From the NCBI GenBank assembly GCA_963930645.1, contig OZ005657.1:51249153-51313152 (forward strand): a stretch of DNA of 64,000 nt, written 5' to 3'. Shown here in pieces: positions 46,029 through 58,121 of the stretch. The notes under the pieces are model-generated. The model did not search any database and was not told the origin of the DNA. It saw nothing but the letters and a program-made list of their open reading frames with translations. The translations under genes were made by a program, and so were the position numbers. The stretch comes from Salticus scenicus (lineage: Eukaryota; Arthropoda; Arachnida; Araneae; Salticidae). Position 1 is the first letter of the stretch. The number at the start of each line of letters is the position of its first letter.

Positions 46029-48299
46029 GACAATGATATTAACTGCTGCTGTCTCCGATCACATAATGATTCATTTCGAAATATCAATTTTCTTTATGAA
46101 ATAAGAAGATTTTGAATAAACACATGTATAGAAGATATTCCGTTCTTTTTTTATGAACTGCAGATTTCATTTTTAATCATCTTGAAGTAGATATGTTGAA
46201 GAGCAAAACTTCTTTTTGCTTTTTTCTTTTTTTATCTCGTCGCCATTTTAATATTTTATTGGCAGGAGAAGATTTATAAGCCATAACTAAGATATAACGA
46301 GGCGTTTCATTTTAAACACACAAAATTTAATAGATGACTATGACAATAACACATGAAAAATACAAGTAACATGAACGACTACATTTTTAAGACTGCGATC
46401 TGTTCTAGCAGAGATAAACGTAAAAAAGAATGAACAGATCATTGATTGGACGTGACGTCACTTACCAACAGTCCAATAGATTAAATCAGGAATACAATGA
46501 CGAAATACACCACAATTTGTATAGTGTTATACTTCTCTTGAATGGAAATCGTCTATATTTATCAGGGAAAATATCTTTAATAAATTACTTTTACTGATTG
46601 AATTTGTATATAAGAAAATATAGAAGAGAGTCATATGACGGCTACAACATACTAGTTTTTTTTATGAATTTTTAATTCGATTTTCTCATTATGCGAATAA
46701 TTTTTTGCACCTTTTCGTCGTACCATTATATTATTAGAGTTGCCATCTTTCTGAAATTTTCTAGCGCACTATGGGGTTTCCCCCCTAAAAAAAAACCTAT
46801 TTGTGTTTATTGAAATATACACAATTCTGAACTATTTGATGCTTTATTTATGTTCTGGTTAAAAATTTATGTGAAACAAAAAAAAAAAAGTACTTTTTTA
46901 CCCCTATCTACAAAATGTCTTGCCAGGAAAATAACTTATTGGATTTTGTATGTTTTTAAAATGTTTCTACATACTTATTTCATAAAATGATTTAAATATT
47001 TTGAGATATTTCAAAATTTACCGCTTTTATAATTACCTAAAACCTCTTAAATTGAAATCATGAAAATAACACAACTTGAGTGAATATTCACTCATTTGCC
47101 TAGAAGAAATACACTATCTCACAGTCCAATTCACTAAATTAAATGACTTAAGTGCACTAAAACTGGAGTTATTTTAGTTAACTTAAACATGAGTTAATTT
47201 CATTTAATTCAGATTAACAATTGGAAGTACTTTAATCATTTAAATTAAATCATACTTGAGTTAATTGTAGTGAAGTTTATAATGTTACCTTTTTAACTCA
47301 AGTTGATTTAAGAAAAAATAATTTCTACTCGCCATGGTGAATTAATTCATTTAAATAGATCATAATATTTTTAAAAAAAATTTCATTAAATAAAGTTACC
47401 TTTATTAAATATTAATTCATTTTGTAGATATTATTTATATAAATATGTGCGCAAATCTTTAAAGCAATAGGTAATAGTTATAGTTGAGGCTCTACTCTCC
47501 CCTGGGAGATAATTGATGATAAAAAAACAACAATAGAAAGTGCAAAAACTTTATTAATATATATTTTTTTTTTTAAAGAAGAAGGGAGGTCCCTACAGGA
47601 GCCCCCCAACTAACAACATGTCCTTGTCACCATGAAGTGTGAGTACAATTTAAAGCTGAAAAGTGTAAAGAAGGTTTCACCTCACCCCTGGCTGCGGGGA
47701 GGACTTTGGATCCTAATGTACATGACCCGCCGGATTGTGTTAATAAACATGCTAAAGGGAGATAGAACAGACAAGCCAATGAAAAAATGATTTAATGAAT
47801 CAAAATTTAACAGATTTAAATTTTTTTTTTTTTTTTTAATGATAAACAAAAATTGAATTTTCGTTTCGAACAATATATTTCATAAGATTAATCAAGGAAT
47901 CACGAAAATTACAAAAGGAAAATAACAATTGAAAAGAAAGGTTGTGCAGATCATCAGGAAAAAGTTGAGAGCGAATGCTATTGAGACTCGGACAAACATA
48001 TGTTTAGTTGTCTAGCTATAAACATATACATAGAATGAAATGTCTGCATACATAATATAAAACATAGGCCCAGATTTCAGCCAAACACTTACGGCTTGCA
48101 CCTGCGTTTTTACCGCAAAGTCGCAGACGAAAACAAATTTTCCTAGTCAAGTCAAACAAGCACAACATTCTTCTCTCACAGATACGATTGTCACGTGGCT
48201 CAATTTGTGGCCAGTAGAAAGCTATCGTAACACTCTTGTGAGAGCAATGGCGGCCATTACAAACGTGCAAAGCGCTTGTTAAATTGTATACTCTATGAA

Positions 48300-50240
48300 A
48301 TTTCTATAAGTAGTATTGATTGAAGATAATTAATACTATTATTGAAATATATATTTCTTCTGATTAAAAAAGAAAGAAAAAAAGGATACACGTAAAGCGG
48401 GAAATAACCTTTTTCGGTCGAAAAGATAGTTCATGAAACGTTAAAATACAGGTATGTGAAATATTTTCAGTATTTTTTGTATCTTATGTTTTATTGTCAT
48501 TAGTGTTTGCATAACATATTTTTCATGATAAGACAAATTTCAAAGTACTATATTCATGTATTTCACAGTAATGTCTCTTATTGCTAACTAAAGAAATAGC
48601 TGTTTGCTTCAAATCTACATCTATTATTTAAAATTATCTTTTATTTATTTATTTAATTAATTAATTAATTTCGTATTAATTTAGTTTTGTTCCCTTAACA
48701 GTTCACTGAATATATATATATAATCATCTCAATATAGATGAATATTTCAAGCATAAGTTAAGCTAAGAAATTTAATCAGATATATTTTGATTTTTCTTGA
48801 AACTTAGTTATAAAACTTTTTATGTCTTTTACGTTTTCTTCTTTGTGCGTGAATAATTTTACTTTATACTAAGAATTGATTTAAATTAATATATTATTTA
48901 TTATTATTATTTATTATTTCATTTTATTTAATTCTAAGGTAGCAAACGAAATGTTTTTCTTTTTTCTTTCTTTCTTTTTTTTTAAGTTTTCGCATTCATA
49001 TATTTATATTTTTAAAAGCTTTAAATGCCTGCATTCGAAAAACTATAATTAACTTTATAATAATTAATATACTTTTATAAATTAATCCCAATCTAACGAT
49101 TTTTTATTTCTTTTTTACTTATGTCTTCGTAACAGTTAAAAATAATATAGAAAAAAAGAATTAAAAAATATTTCTCTTATTGGTTTTTATTAATAATATC
49201 AGAATATGAATTACCCATAAAATTTTGGAGTAATGATAAAATAAATCAGAATTTTTAAAATAATGAATTAATGTTAATAAAATTTGTCTTATCTTGAAAA
49301 TTACTTTGCAAACTGTAAACATAATAAATACGGAAAACGTTTTACAATACAGCTTTGATAATATTTTATATTCAAAATCTTTTTTTTTTTTTTTCCCAGT
49401 TTAATGCTCTGCAAAAAATATTTATTTAATTAAAAAAAAAAAAAAAAAATCAACACAAGAACATATTAAATCTTAATGCATTTACTACAAATAATTAATA
49501 AAATGAAAAGTACACAAATTTTATAAATACTATTTTTCTGCTTACAAATTTGTTTATTTATTTCTTTTCTTATTTTATTTATTTATTTCTTTATTTTTTG
49601 GTCATAGAACATAATGAAAGGACATACTCACAAATTGGAAAATTATAAATCATTTTACAATGTGGTGAATATGATTTCATTTTATTGAAAATAAATTTCT
49701 GAACTGAATCTCCAAATTTCGTTTTAATTAAAAACTAAGCAATAGATATTTATGTAATTTGGAAAATATTGGGGGGGGGGGGGGGGGGGGGTCTATTTTT
49801 AATTTACAAAAATAAAATAAAAGCATTTCATCTGAAAATATAATAAGTTTATAGTATTAACTTGTGTTATAAATATATCATATCATCATATTATGCCATA
49901 AAATTATAGAAATCGTACATACAAATGGTTATTTAATGTTTATTATGTTTTTCTATATCCCACCCCACCCCCTCTTTTTACGTAAAGTAAAAAAATGAAA
50001 GTTTATACAAATCAGACGCACAGATGGTTATTTAACTAGTGGCTCTGCAGATCAGGAGCCTCAACGTCCTATTTGCATCAGACATTATTCAATAGGCCAT
50101 TTTTATTTATTCCTTATTATATAATAGTATATTTTGATTCGATCAACTTGTTACCATATTCAGATACATTCCTGAGGGGGGCTGCTGCCCCCTCAACCCC
50201 CTGCTATATCTCTCTTAGTATACCTATTTGTATATCATAT
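48300..50240. other. AT-rich interior of the 5.5-kb insertion
   Basis: Homopolymer runs, including about 22 G at 49769-49791, and TTTA repeats. A GGGGGCTGCTGCCCCCTCAA stretch near 50177 resembles MITE debris. No gene seen. Confidence 0.5.
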
Positions 50241-50244
50241 AAAG

Positions 50245-50857
50245 TGTTACGGAATTGTAAATAATTGCACTTATTTTTGTATAAATTCTTTCAAAGAGGC
50301 TTAGTAAATCGACAAAATGCTAATTTTGTGCATTTCTAGTCGTTTTAGCGCTAAAATAGCCTAATTTTCCTTTAAAAACGCATTAAAAAGCTCCAATAAG
50401 GGAAAAAATGGATTTGGCACCAAATTTGGCGAATTTCCCTCATTGGCGATTTTTTTGGCGACCTTGGCGAGAAAATCCTCATTAGGGATATACCAAATAT
50501 GGAAGCTTTAATCTCATTGGCTGATGAGATACGAGAATTTTCCAGAACAGTCTGTGTTCGATAGAATAGTATAAAAGGAGCATTTTTTTTTGCCAAGGCG
50601 GCCAATCTCAGATCTGTGTCAGTTTCGACAAATGCTTGCTTTGAATGAGGCTTGCTTTATGTGTTATTGATAAACAGATCGTACTGTTGTTTTGCTGTTA
50701 ACGGCTGTTGTTTAAGCTATGTTTACTGGTTGAGTTGAAGCTGATACTTGGTTTATAGACCTGTATTTTTCTGGAACTTTCTGTGAATAAATCACGGAAT
50801 TTTTGCAAGTTTCGCCTTTTATTCTCGGACAACTTACGAACCCCCAAGTACGCAACA
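50245..50857 (+). mobile_element. solo LTR, copy 2
   Basis: TGTTACGGAATTGTAAATAA at the start and AAGTACGCAACA at the end (TG...CA). TATA-like AGTATAAAAGGAG near 50568, CTGATACTTGGTTTATAG near 50740, AATAAA at 50786-50791. Collinear with 13670-14266. No adjacent primer-binding site or internal region; target duplication not clear. Confidence 0.7.
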
Positions 50858-51059
50858 ATATGTATTCTTAATAAACGATCGTCTTGTATTATTTCCCTGA
50901 AATTCATAAATACCAAATTTCATACAAAAAAAAATTACATAGCATATCGGAAATATTTTGCGTAACCTTTAAACTAATTATCAATTCTATGCCACAATTT
51001 TCAACAGGAAAACATGCTTTTAAAATTCTAAAAAAATTTCATTATATTTGATGGGGTGT

Positions 51060-53105
51060 AATAACCATGTAAAAATACACTTTTAAGAAATACCGACTAT
51101 AGACCGTAATAGTACGAATTTCCTTTATGTATCCCAGAAAAATAGCCACAGTCATTATAAACGCCCATAATAAAAATAAACCTAATTAATTATAACTCAT
51201 TAATTTTTCAAACTAATTTGACATTATTTGGATGATTACAGTACATACTCGGAATTATTTTGTGTGGTCCCATAAATTGTTTAGTCTATACATAACCTTT
51301 TTTAAGAGTAAACATGATTTTAAGCATCTTTATATTGCATATTAACTTTATTAAGTTCAATTCAGCATAAAAGCATTAAAGTTCGCGCTTAAATTAAAAA
51401 TTTGTCCATAGGCTCTAATGTTACGAAATTCTTTCGTGTGTCTTTGTAAACGAACCATAAACATTGTATACACCAGTAAAAACTATTCAGCTTATTTTGC
51501 ATTTAAAATTAATAATTGTTCCAAATTTAACATCGTTTGGATGAATACGTGACATTGTCAGAACACTTTTGTAAGGTCCTGTACATTAATTAGAAAGCTT
51601 AAGAGCACATATTTTTTTCAAACAACATAAGTTTAAGCATCTTACTCACGTACACTAGTTTCATTTTCTTCATTGCAAAGTAAATGCGTTTAAACGAAAT
51701 TCACCCCATACGCCGTAATGTTAAGAATTTTGGGGTGTCCCTGTACACAGTTTATAAGAAATATAACAATAAAAATTATACAGCTATTTATATGCAAAGC
51801 TGGAACGTGTACGCCAATTTGCAAGTCAATTGAAGGATTTTTGCGGCCGCTATTGCGGTACATACAAATTCTTCCCATACGCCGTAAGGATAAGAAAAGT
51901 TTTGGCGTGTCCCTGTACACGAACAATAAATGGAATACACATCTAACACTATACAGCTAATTCTGTTGGGCTCATGCATAAGTGTACAAAATTGCAAGTC
52001 AATAGCGTTATTTTTTGGGCCGCTATCGCGGTACATACAAATTCTTCCCATAGGCCGTAATGATAAAGAAAACTTTGGCGTGTCCCTGTACACGAACTAC
52101 AAATGGAATGCACACCCAAAACTATACAGCTAATTTCGTGGGGATCATGAACATGTGTACAAAATTTGAAGTCAATAGCGTGATTTTTGCGGCCGCTATC
52201 GCACGACAGACAGACAGGCAGACGGACGGACAGACGGAACCCAAAATCCTTTTGAGTCTCAACAGAGAGCCTCCACTGACGTTTCGGCAAAAATTGGAAG
52301 TCAATAGCTTGATTTTCGCGGTGGCTATCGCGGTACATACAGATTCTTCCCATAGGCCGTAATGATAGAAAATCTTTGGCGTGTCCCTGTACACGAACTA
52401 CAAATGGAATACACACATAAAACTATACAGCTGATTCCGTTTGGCGCATGAACATGTGTACCAAATTGCGAGTCAATAGCGTGATTTTTGTGGCTGCTAT
52501 CGCGATACATACAAATTCCTCCCATAGGCCGTAATGATAAGAAAAACTTTGGCGTGTCCCTGTATACGAACTACAAATGGAATACACACCTAAAACAATA
52601 CAGCTGATTCCGTTGGGCGCATGAACACGTGTTCCAAATTGCAAGTCAATAGCGTGAATTTTGTGGCTGCTATCGTGGTACATACAAATTCCTCCCATAG
52701 GCCGTAATGATAAGAAAAACTTTGGCGTGTCCCTGTACACGAATTACAAATGGAATACCCACCCAAAACTATACAGCTGATTTAGTGGGGCACATGAACA
52801 CGTGTACCAAATTGCAAGTCAATAGCGTGATTTTTGTGGCCGCTATCGCGATACATACAAATTCCCCCCATAGGCCGTAACGATAAGAAAAACTTTGGCG
52901 TGTCCCTGTATACGTACTACAAATGGAATACATACCAAAAACTATACAGCTGATTTCGTGAGGCTCATGAACATGTGTACCAAATTTCAAGTCAATAGCG
53001 CTATTTTTCCGGCCGCTATCGCACGACAGACAGACAGACAGACAGATACAGCCCAAAACCGTTTTGAGTCTCAACAGAGGGCCTCCACTGACGTTTCGGC
53101 AATGA
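51060..53105. repeat. satellite array of 173-bp and 300-bp units
   Basis: The phrase GTGTCCCTGTACACGAAC recurs at about 51734, 51905, 52079, 52379, 52552, 52725 and 52899: spacings 171, 174, 300, 173, 173 and 174. Older diverged units at about 300-bp spacing lie to the left (GCTCTAATGTTACGAA near 51413, CCGTAATAGTACGAA near 51105). Two GACAGACAGACAG tails (52204 and 53026) are each followed by GAGTCTCAACAGAG and CCTCCACTGACGTTTCGGCA. GC-richer than its surroundings. Long minus-strand frames are a by-product of stop-poor repeats. Confidence 0.9.
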
Positions 53106-53541
53106 TAATTCTTTTTCTATTTTTTCCCCTTTTTAAATAAAGAAAATAATAAAACCTATTGCTATTATTATTATTTAATTGTTCTTCCTATTATAATTTT
53201 TTGGGGAATTAGTCATTGCTTTCATACTTATCTGATATAAACATCGTTAATGAATAAAAACCAAAATAAGTTATGATAAAAACAAACAGATGCAATCCAT
53301 ATTATCGTCCCTTTAAAACTGTATACGGATTCTCATTGGTTAAAAACCAACAATATCTGAATGAAATTCTAATATTTTCTTCGAATTTTCCCTTTTTTAC
53401 TTTCCTGACGTCAGCAGTTGCGGAAATCAGCTCCGTTTAACTTGAATCACTAACATCAGTGCTTTCCCCTTTTCTCTCGTACTCCATCCTACTTTGTGAG
53501 CTGGTTATCGTAAAGTTGTGGCATTTCACCAGAATTTGGCC
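53106..53541. other. right end of the 5.5-kb insertion
   Basis: AT-rich, then a mixed-composition segment with CTGACGTCAGCAGTTGCGGA near 53404. Not coding as far as can be seen. Confidence 0.4.
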
Positions 53542-54096
53542 CATAGCAGGTTTGTATCTAGTATGTGTTACTATGTTTCGTAATATTTATAATATTACTA
53601 TTTAAAAGGACATATGCATAAAATTTGCAATATTTTTCCTTTTTTAATTTTTTGTTACATTATTCAGATTGTTTACAAATCTCATGCATTGAAACTACAT
53701 ATTTTCCCTATATTCCCAATTATTATTCATGAAAAATATATTAATGCCTATAATAATTAATCAAATTAAATGTGCACTATAAAATCATAACAATGTTTTC
53801 ACTAATACAATGAGAACAAAGACTGTGTTGAGTTTCAAACAGCATTTTTTCACAATACTGAAAACAGATTGGTATGAAAATCATTTACATTTTTATTTTC
53901 ATGATAGGTTTATTTCTTATTTACTATTATTTATTTATTTATTGTAATTCTACTGCAAAAAAAATTTATATTTTAGATTAATCTTATAGGCTAATATAAA
54001 TTTTTATACAATGATCATCAGTAGAGAAATAACGAAAGCAACTATGTTTAATTAACCATCAAAAAAACACAACGAAGTATTGGGACAAATTCCTTC

Positions 54097-54579
54097 ATGA
54101 GACAGTTGAATTTGTATGGATTTAAGCAAATTTTTGACCTTGAAGAAGACAGCTCTCATCAAAATAAGAACATAAAAGAGTACTTCCATAATTGCTAATT
54201 TCGTGGAAAGCAGAATTTGCTCTATCAAGTTACTGGAAATGGAAAAAATCACCTGAATCACCCATTCGATTTGGTGAAGAAAATTATAAAAAAAGAAGTG
54301 AACGATGAAGAATACAAAAAAGCAGTACAGCAAGATGATCTGCTAACAAAGCAAATAAAACAAGAACTGATTAAAACTGAAGTCTGCACTACAAAGGAAC
54401 AGTCTACATTCGAAGAAATCATTATATACCATTCATCATTGATAAATGGTTGGGAAATTCACAATTCCAATAGGAAACCACAAACCTTACTGGAAGTTTT
54501 AACGTACACAGTACCAGTACGCATAGGGACTGATTACCTAAAAGGCTCAGGAAGCACAAACTTCCCCTCTAAAATCTAA
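54097..54579 (+). pseudogene. HSF-type DNA-binding-domain fragment, copy 1 (stop at codon 34)
   Basis: In frame: MRQLNLYGFKQIFDLEED, IKEYFHNC, TAA at 54196-54198, then in the same frame MLYQVTGNGKNHLNHPFDL and on to PSKI and a stop at 54579. RQLN(M/L)YGF and the FH.CF.R....L pattern are the recognition-helix and C-terminal signatures of heat-shock-factor DNA-binding domains, which bind nGAAn elements. In-frame codons before the Met read TNSF, also HSF-like (..SFVRQLN..). The N-terminal half of the domain and the trimerisation coiled coil are not seen. Copy 3 shares the same stop. Confidence 0.7.
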
Positions 54580-55896
54580 GAGGGGGCACCAAAATCACTA
54601 AAAACAGGATCTTGAATTTTCTGTTTTATATTTTCATACTGATATTGAATTTTTCTGAGAAAATTCGCCGAAAGCAAGATAAAATACTCACTATTTCGGG
54701 GAAAATCTATTATTTAACTGCAAAAATCTGAATGTTCTTACTTGAGTTAATTGTAGTGAAATTTATAATGTTACCTTTTTAACTCAAGTTGATTTAAGAA
54801 AAAATAATTTCTACTCGCCATGGTGAATTAATTTATTTTAATAGATCATAATATTTTTTTAAAAAATTTTCATTAACTAAAGTTACCTTTATTAAATATT
54901 AATTCATTTTGTAGATATTATTTATATAAATAAGTGTGCAAATCTTTAAAGCAATAGGTAATAGTTACAGTTGATGCTCCACTCTCCCCTGGGAGATAAC
55001 TGATTATAAAAAAACAACAGAAAGTACAAAAACTTTATTAATTTTTTTTTCAAAAAGAAGGGAGGTCCCTACAAGAGCCCCCTAACTAACAACATGTCCC
55101 TGTTACCATGAAGTGTGTACAATTTAAAGCTGAAAAGTATAAAGAAGGCTTCACCTCACCCCAGGGTTGTAATTTTGACCGGTCAAAACTGATTTTGACC
55201 AGGACGCTGGTCAAAAATGGTTTTAACCATCCAAAAATGGTCAAAAGTGGTCAAAAATGGTCAGCACTATTAAAAATAGTTTTAAACAGCTTTAATTTTA
55301 ATAATAATTGTTTTTGCAATTAAAAATAACTTTATAAGTAATAAAAACAACAATTCATTAAAAATAACCACTTGTGACAGGGTTGGCAAGTTTCTTCCAA
55401 GGCGGAAAAAACCGCGGAAAAAACCGGCCGGAAGAAATAGGTTTCTTCCAAGTGGAAGAAATGGAAGAAACTGTTTTTCTTAAAAATTTATCCTATAAAT
55501 TGCAGATTTGTAAGATACAATGGATACATTGATCTTATAAACAACTTTAAGTAACTTTAAATATACCTATACAAATTTAATAACATATTTAGTTAATAAT
55601 TATGAGTTTTTTTTTATCAAAATGAGCCTCGGTATCTGATACGATCACGTTCCAAAATACTCAAAATCCAGTAAAAAAAATCAATTTCAATTTAAACAGT
55701 ATAAACTTTTATAATTTAGACAATTTTATTTCTTTAACAGGTAATAAATAATAATTCGGATCACTTGCTTATACTTTCTGATAAAACAGCTCTTAACGTA
55801 ATCCAGTTAATTAAAAGAACCAGTATGCAATAATTACTATTTACTGTATTACGAAATGCCATAAAAACTTTATTTTCCTTATAGTAACATACAGTA

Positions 55897-57126
55897 CAGT
55901 CAACTCCCTCTAATCTGCAGATTTATAGTCTGCAAATCCTTCTAATCCATAATTGATTTTTTAATCTAAAAGAAATTTACATCTCATATTTAAAAAAAAT
56001 TCACATTTCTCACATTTTTACTTTTTATTACCATGCCTTTATTAACGTCGATTCTTGTTTGTTTGTTTGTTTTGTACAAATCTTGCAATCTATTTTTAAC
56101 TAATTTCCCTACTAGCTAGACATTTGAAACTTTCACAGTAACTCAGAACCCGGTGACAACACAATACTTCGAAGTCAGATTTTCGAATAGTTTTCTTTTA
56201 ATTAATTAAAATATGAAAATAATAAGCTCTTAATTGCAATAAAATAACCATTAAAAGTGAGCTATAATTTAATTGTTGCCAAAAAAAAAAAAAACGAGTT
56301 CATTTTCTTTCAACATAAAAATAAATATATTTAATTCAACGTGAATGTGACAAAATTATAAAAAGTTAAATTATGCATTTCACAAAAATTCATGTCATTA
56401 TCAATTTTAAAATTTTATACACATTGATAAATGCTAATATACGTTGTTCTAAAAGGAATAATATTTTATTTTTAAAACCAGCTTTTTTTTCACTATTATT
56501 ATTATTTCACTGAACTGATTCCGCGTGCTTAAATATTATTTTTTAGCCTCACGTATTTTATTAATGACTCATCAGAAAATTTAAAAACATGGTCTATAAA
56601 AAGTTTTTTTTTTTTTTATCTTATAATTATTTTTTATCAAACTTTTAGCATAATCCTTGCTTTGAAACACAAATGGAGAAGGGGGATGGGGGGGGGGGGG
56701 AGTAACATTCTTATATTTATTATCCTGCAATTCATACAGACTAGCGCTGAAAATAAACCACTATCACATGAATGTTTAACAAAATCAAGTAGCGATGAAT
56801 ATTATTTCCAGACTTTCAAAAATATTTTGTTTCATATTTTTTAAATATGTTTGTTTACATTTTATAGGTACCTATTATTTGAATATGCTTAAATTATTTA
56901 CCATCATATATGAATGTGATAGATTAGTTTTATTAATATTGAAGAAATATTTATTCTAAAATTTATTAAAAATCCTCTTTCCGTTTTGATGTCTATTTAA
57001 TTAATAATAACTGACTTTGTATCTGCAAAAGAAAACTGTAAACAAAGGCAATGATCCTAATTTGCAAATTCCTATTATCTGCACAACCTCTGGACAAAAC
57101 TTTTGAGAGTTAGAGGGAGTTAACTG
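55897..57126. mobile_element. Tigger-like element, 1.2 kb, nested in hAT B
   Basis: CAGTCAACTCCCTCTAA at the left and the complement of CAGTTAACTCCCTCTAA at the right (17-bp inverted repeat, one mismatch), flanked by TA (55895-55896, 57127-57128). The same family as the disrupted copy at 17-1225. No transposase frame recognised; a G run lies near 56690. Confidence 0.85.
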
Positions 57127-57197
57127 TAAAACAAATGAAAAGTTTTTTCGTAGTTCAATACTGCACTTTATTTTTCAACTTAAAATAGATAAATACA

Positions 57198-57200
<3 letters not shown>

Positions 57201-57284
<84 letters not shown>
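57201..57284. repeat. (TA)n microsatellite, about 42 units
   Basis: The longest simple repeat in the window; lies between the Tigger-like element and the right end of hAT B. Confidence 0.95.
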
Positions 57285-57289
<5 letters not shown>

Positions 57290-57926
57290 TTTAAATCCTT
57301 GCAGGACAGTTTAAAAGTAGGTATCTTACTTATTGATACAGTTCATTGGGTACCAGCTTCGAGTTTATACAAAAAGTTGTATCCTTTAAAAAAAGTGCAA
57401 ATATTATGGCTAAAAATTACATAATTATTATCACTTGTACTGTTTGAACGTATAATAATATTATGAGATAGTATCTATGCAAAAAATTCTAAAAATATTA
57501 GCATTGAAAAGTAAAAACCCATCACCTGTATAAACTTAGTGTATGTTATCAAATAACTTATTTTTTTAAAGATATTTTTAATATTGATTGAATTATAGTT
57601 TAGATTTGGCATTATGTTTACACTTTGAGTTTATATAGCTCATAAATTTTAATTTTGAACATCTGTTTTGTCTTTTGGTTGGTTTCTTCCATTTCTTCCG
57701 GTTTCTTCCATTTCTTCCAGTTTCTTCCGGTTTTTTCCAGTTTCTTCCACTGTCCTGGAAGAAACTAGTTTCTTCCGGAAGAAACCCAACCCTGATTGTG
57801 ATTACATTGTGATTGTGATTTTGCCACTTGTGATTGCATTTCAAGGAGAGTCTTTACCATATCTGAAATCCTTTTTTTTCTGAAAGCGTAAAAAATACAC
57901 TTGGACCTGATGTCTGATGGGCAGCA

Positions 57927-58121
57927 ATGAAGAAGATAAAAGGCATTGATGTAAAATTCGTTGATTTCGCATTACATCTAATGAACTGTTGTGCCAGCTC
58001 GTCTTCAATAGAAAGACTATTTTCAAAGTTTGGACTTATTCAAAACAATTTACAAAACCGTCTATGTTTAGAGACAACTGCAAAACTTGCGACTTGTAAC
58101 CACTTTTTAAATTCAATATAA
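57927..58121 (+). pseudogene. hAT transposase C-terminal dimerisation fragment
   Basis: Frame VKFVDFALHLMNCCASSSSI, ERLFSKFGLIQNNLQNRL, then AKLATCNHFLNSI and stop. The ASS..ERLFS...G......RL pattern is the hAT C-terminal dimerisation motif. An in-frame TGA lies a few codons upstream and the catalytic domain is absent (the region is displaced by nested insertions). Belongs to hAT element A by position. Confidence 0.8.

Larger units (their letters stand above)
45212..46514 (-). mobile_element. gag-bearing LTR-retrotransposon fragment bounded by inverted LTR ends
   Basis: 45212-45297 and 46429-46514 are perfect 86-bp reverse complements. The outer ends are TG...CA and direct ATTTG flanks both sides (45207-45211, 46515-46519), as integrase produces. 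On the minus strand, a putative 5' LTR (46514 to about 46034) is followed by TGGTGGCGGGCAGG (46028-46015), a plausible tRNA primer-binding site, then gag (45842-45297). Gag is cut where the inverted LTR end begins. The repeat carries a TGACGTCA palindrome. Confidence 0.75.
48068..53541. mobile_element. 5.5-kb insertion splitting repeat unit 1
   Basis: CATAG occurs at both borders (48063-48067 and 53542-53546) and once at the same place in units 2-4, so this is an insertion with a 5-bp target duplication. Ends GCCCAGATTTCAG and GAATTTGGCC are weakly inverted. The interior has no transposase; it holds a solo LTR (50245-50857) and a satellite array (about 51060-53105). The first 200 bp and last 150 bp are GC-richer, with an ATGGCGGCCATT motif (48248-48259). 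Confidence 0.6.
55378..57794. mobile_element. hAT element B, 2.4 kb, nested in A
   Basis: Ends CAGGGTTGGCAAGTTTCTTCC (first 20: CAGGGTTGGCAAGTTTCTTC) and GGAAGAAACCCAACCCTG. Many TTTCTTCC(A/G) / GGAAGAAA subterminal repeats occur at both ends, as hAT transposases often require. Flanks CTTGTGA and ATTGTGA are similar. Contains a Tigger-like element and a (TA)n tract; no transposase recognised. Confidence 0.85.

Noticed and set aside
48016..48270. 84-codon minus-strand frame over the promoter-like edge
   Set aside because: Crosses the insertion border at 48068 and has no recognisable domain; kept only as a possible 5' UTR region.
51690..53074. Overlapping minus-strand frames of 66-155 codons in the satellite array
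   Set aside because: They follow the 173/300-bp repeat, switch frames from unit to unit and lack recognisable domains; low stop density in a repeated sequence explains them.
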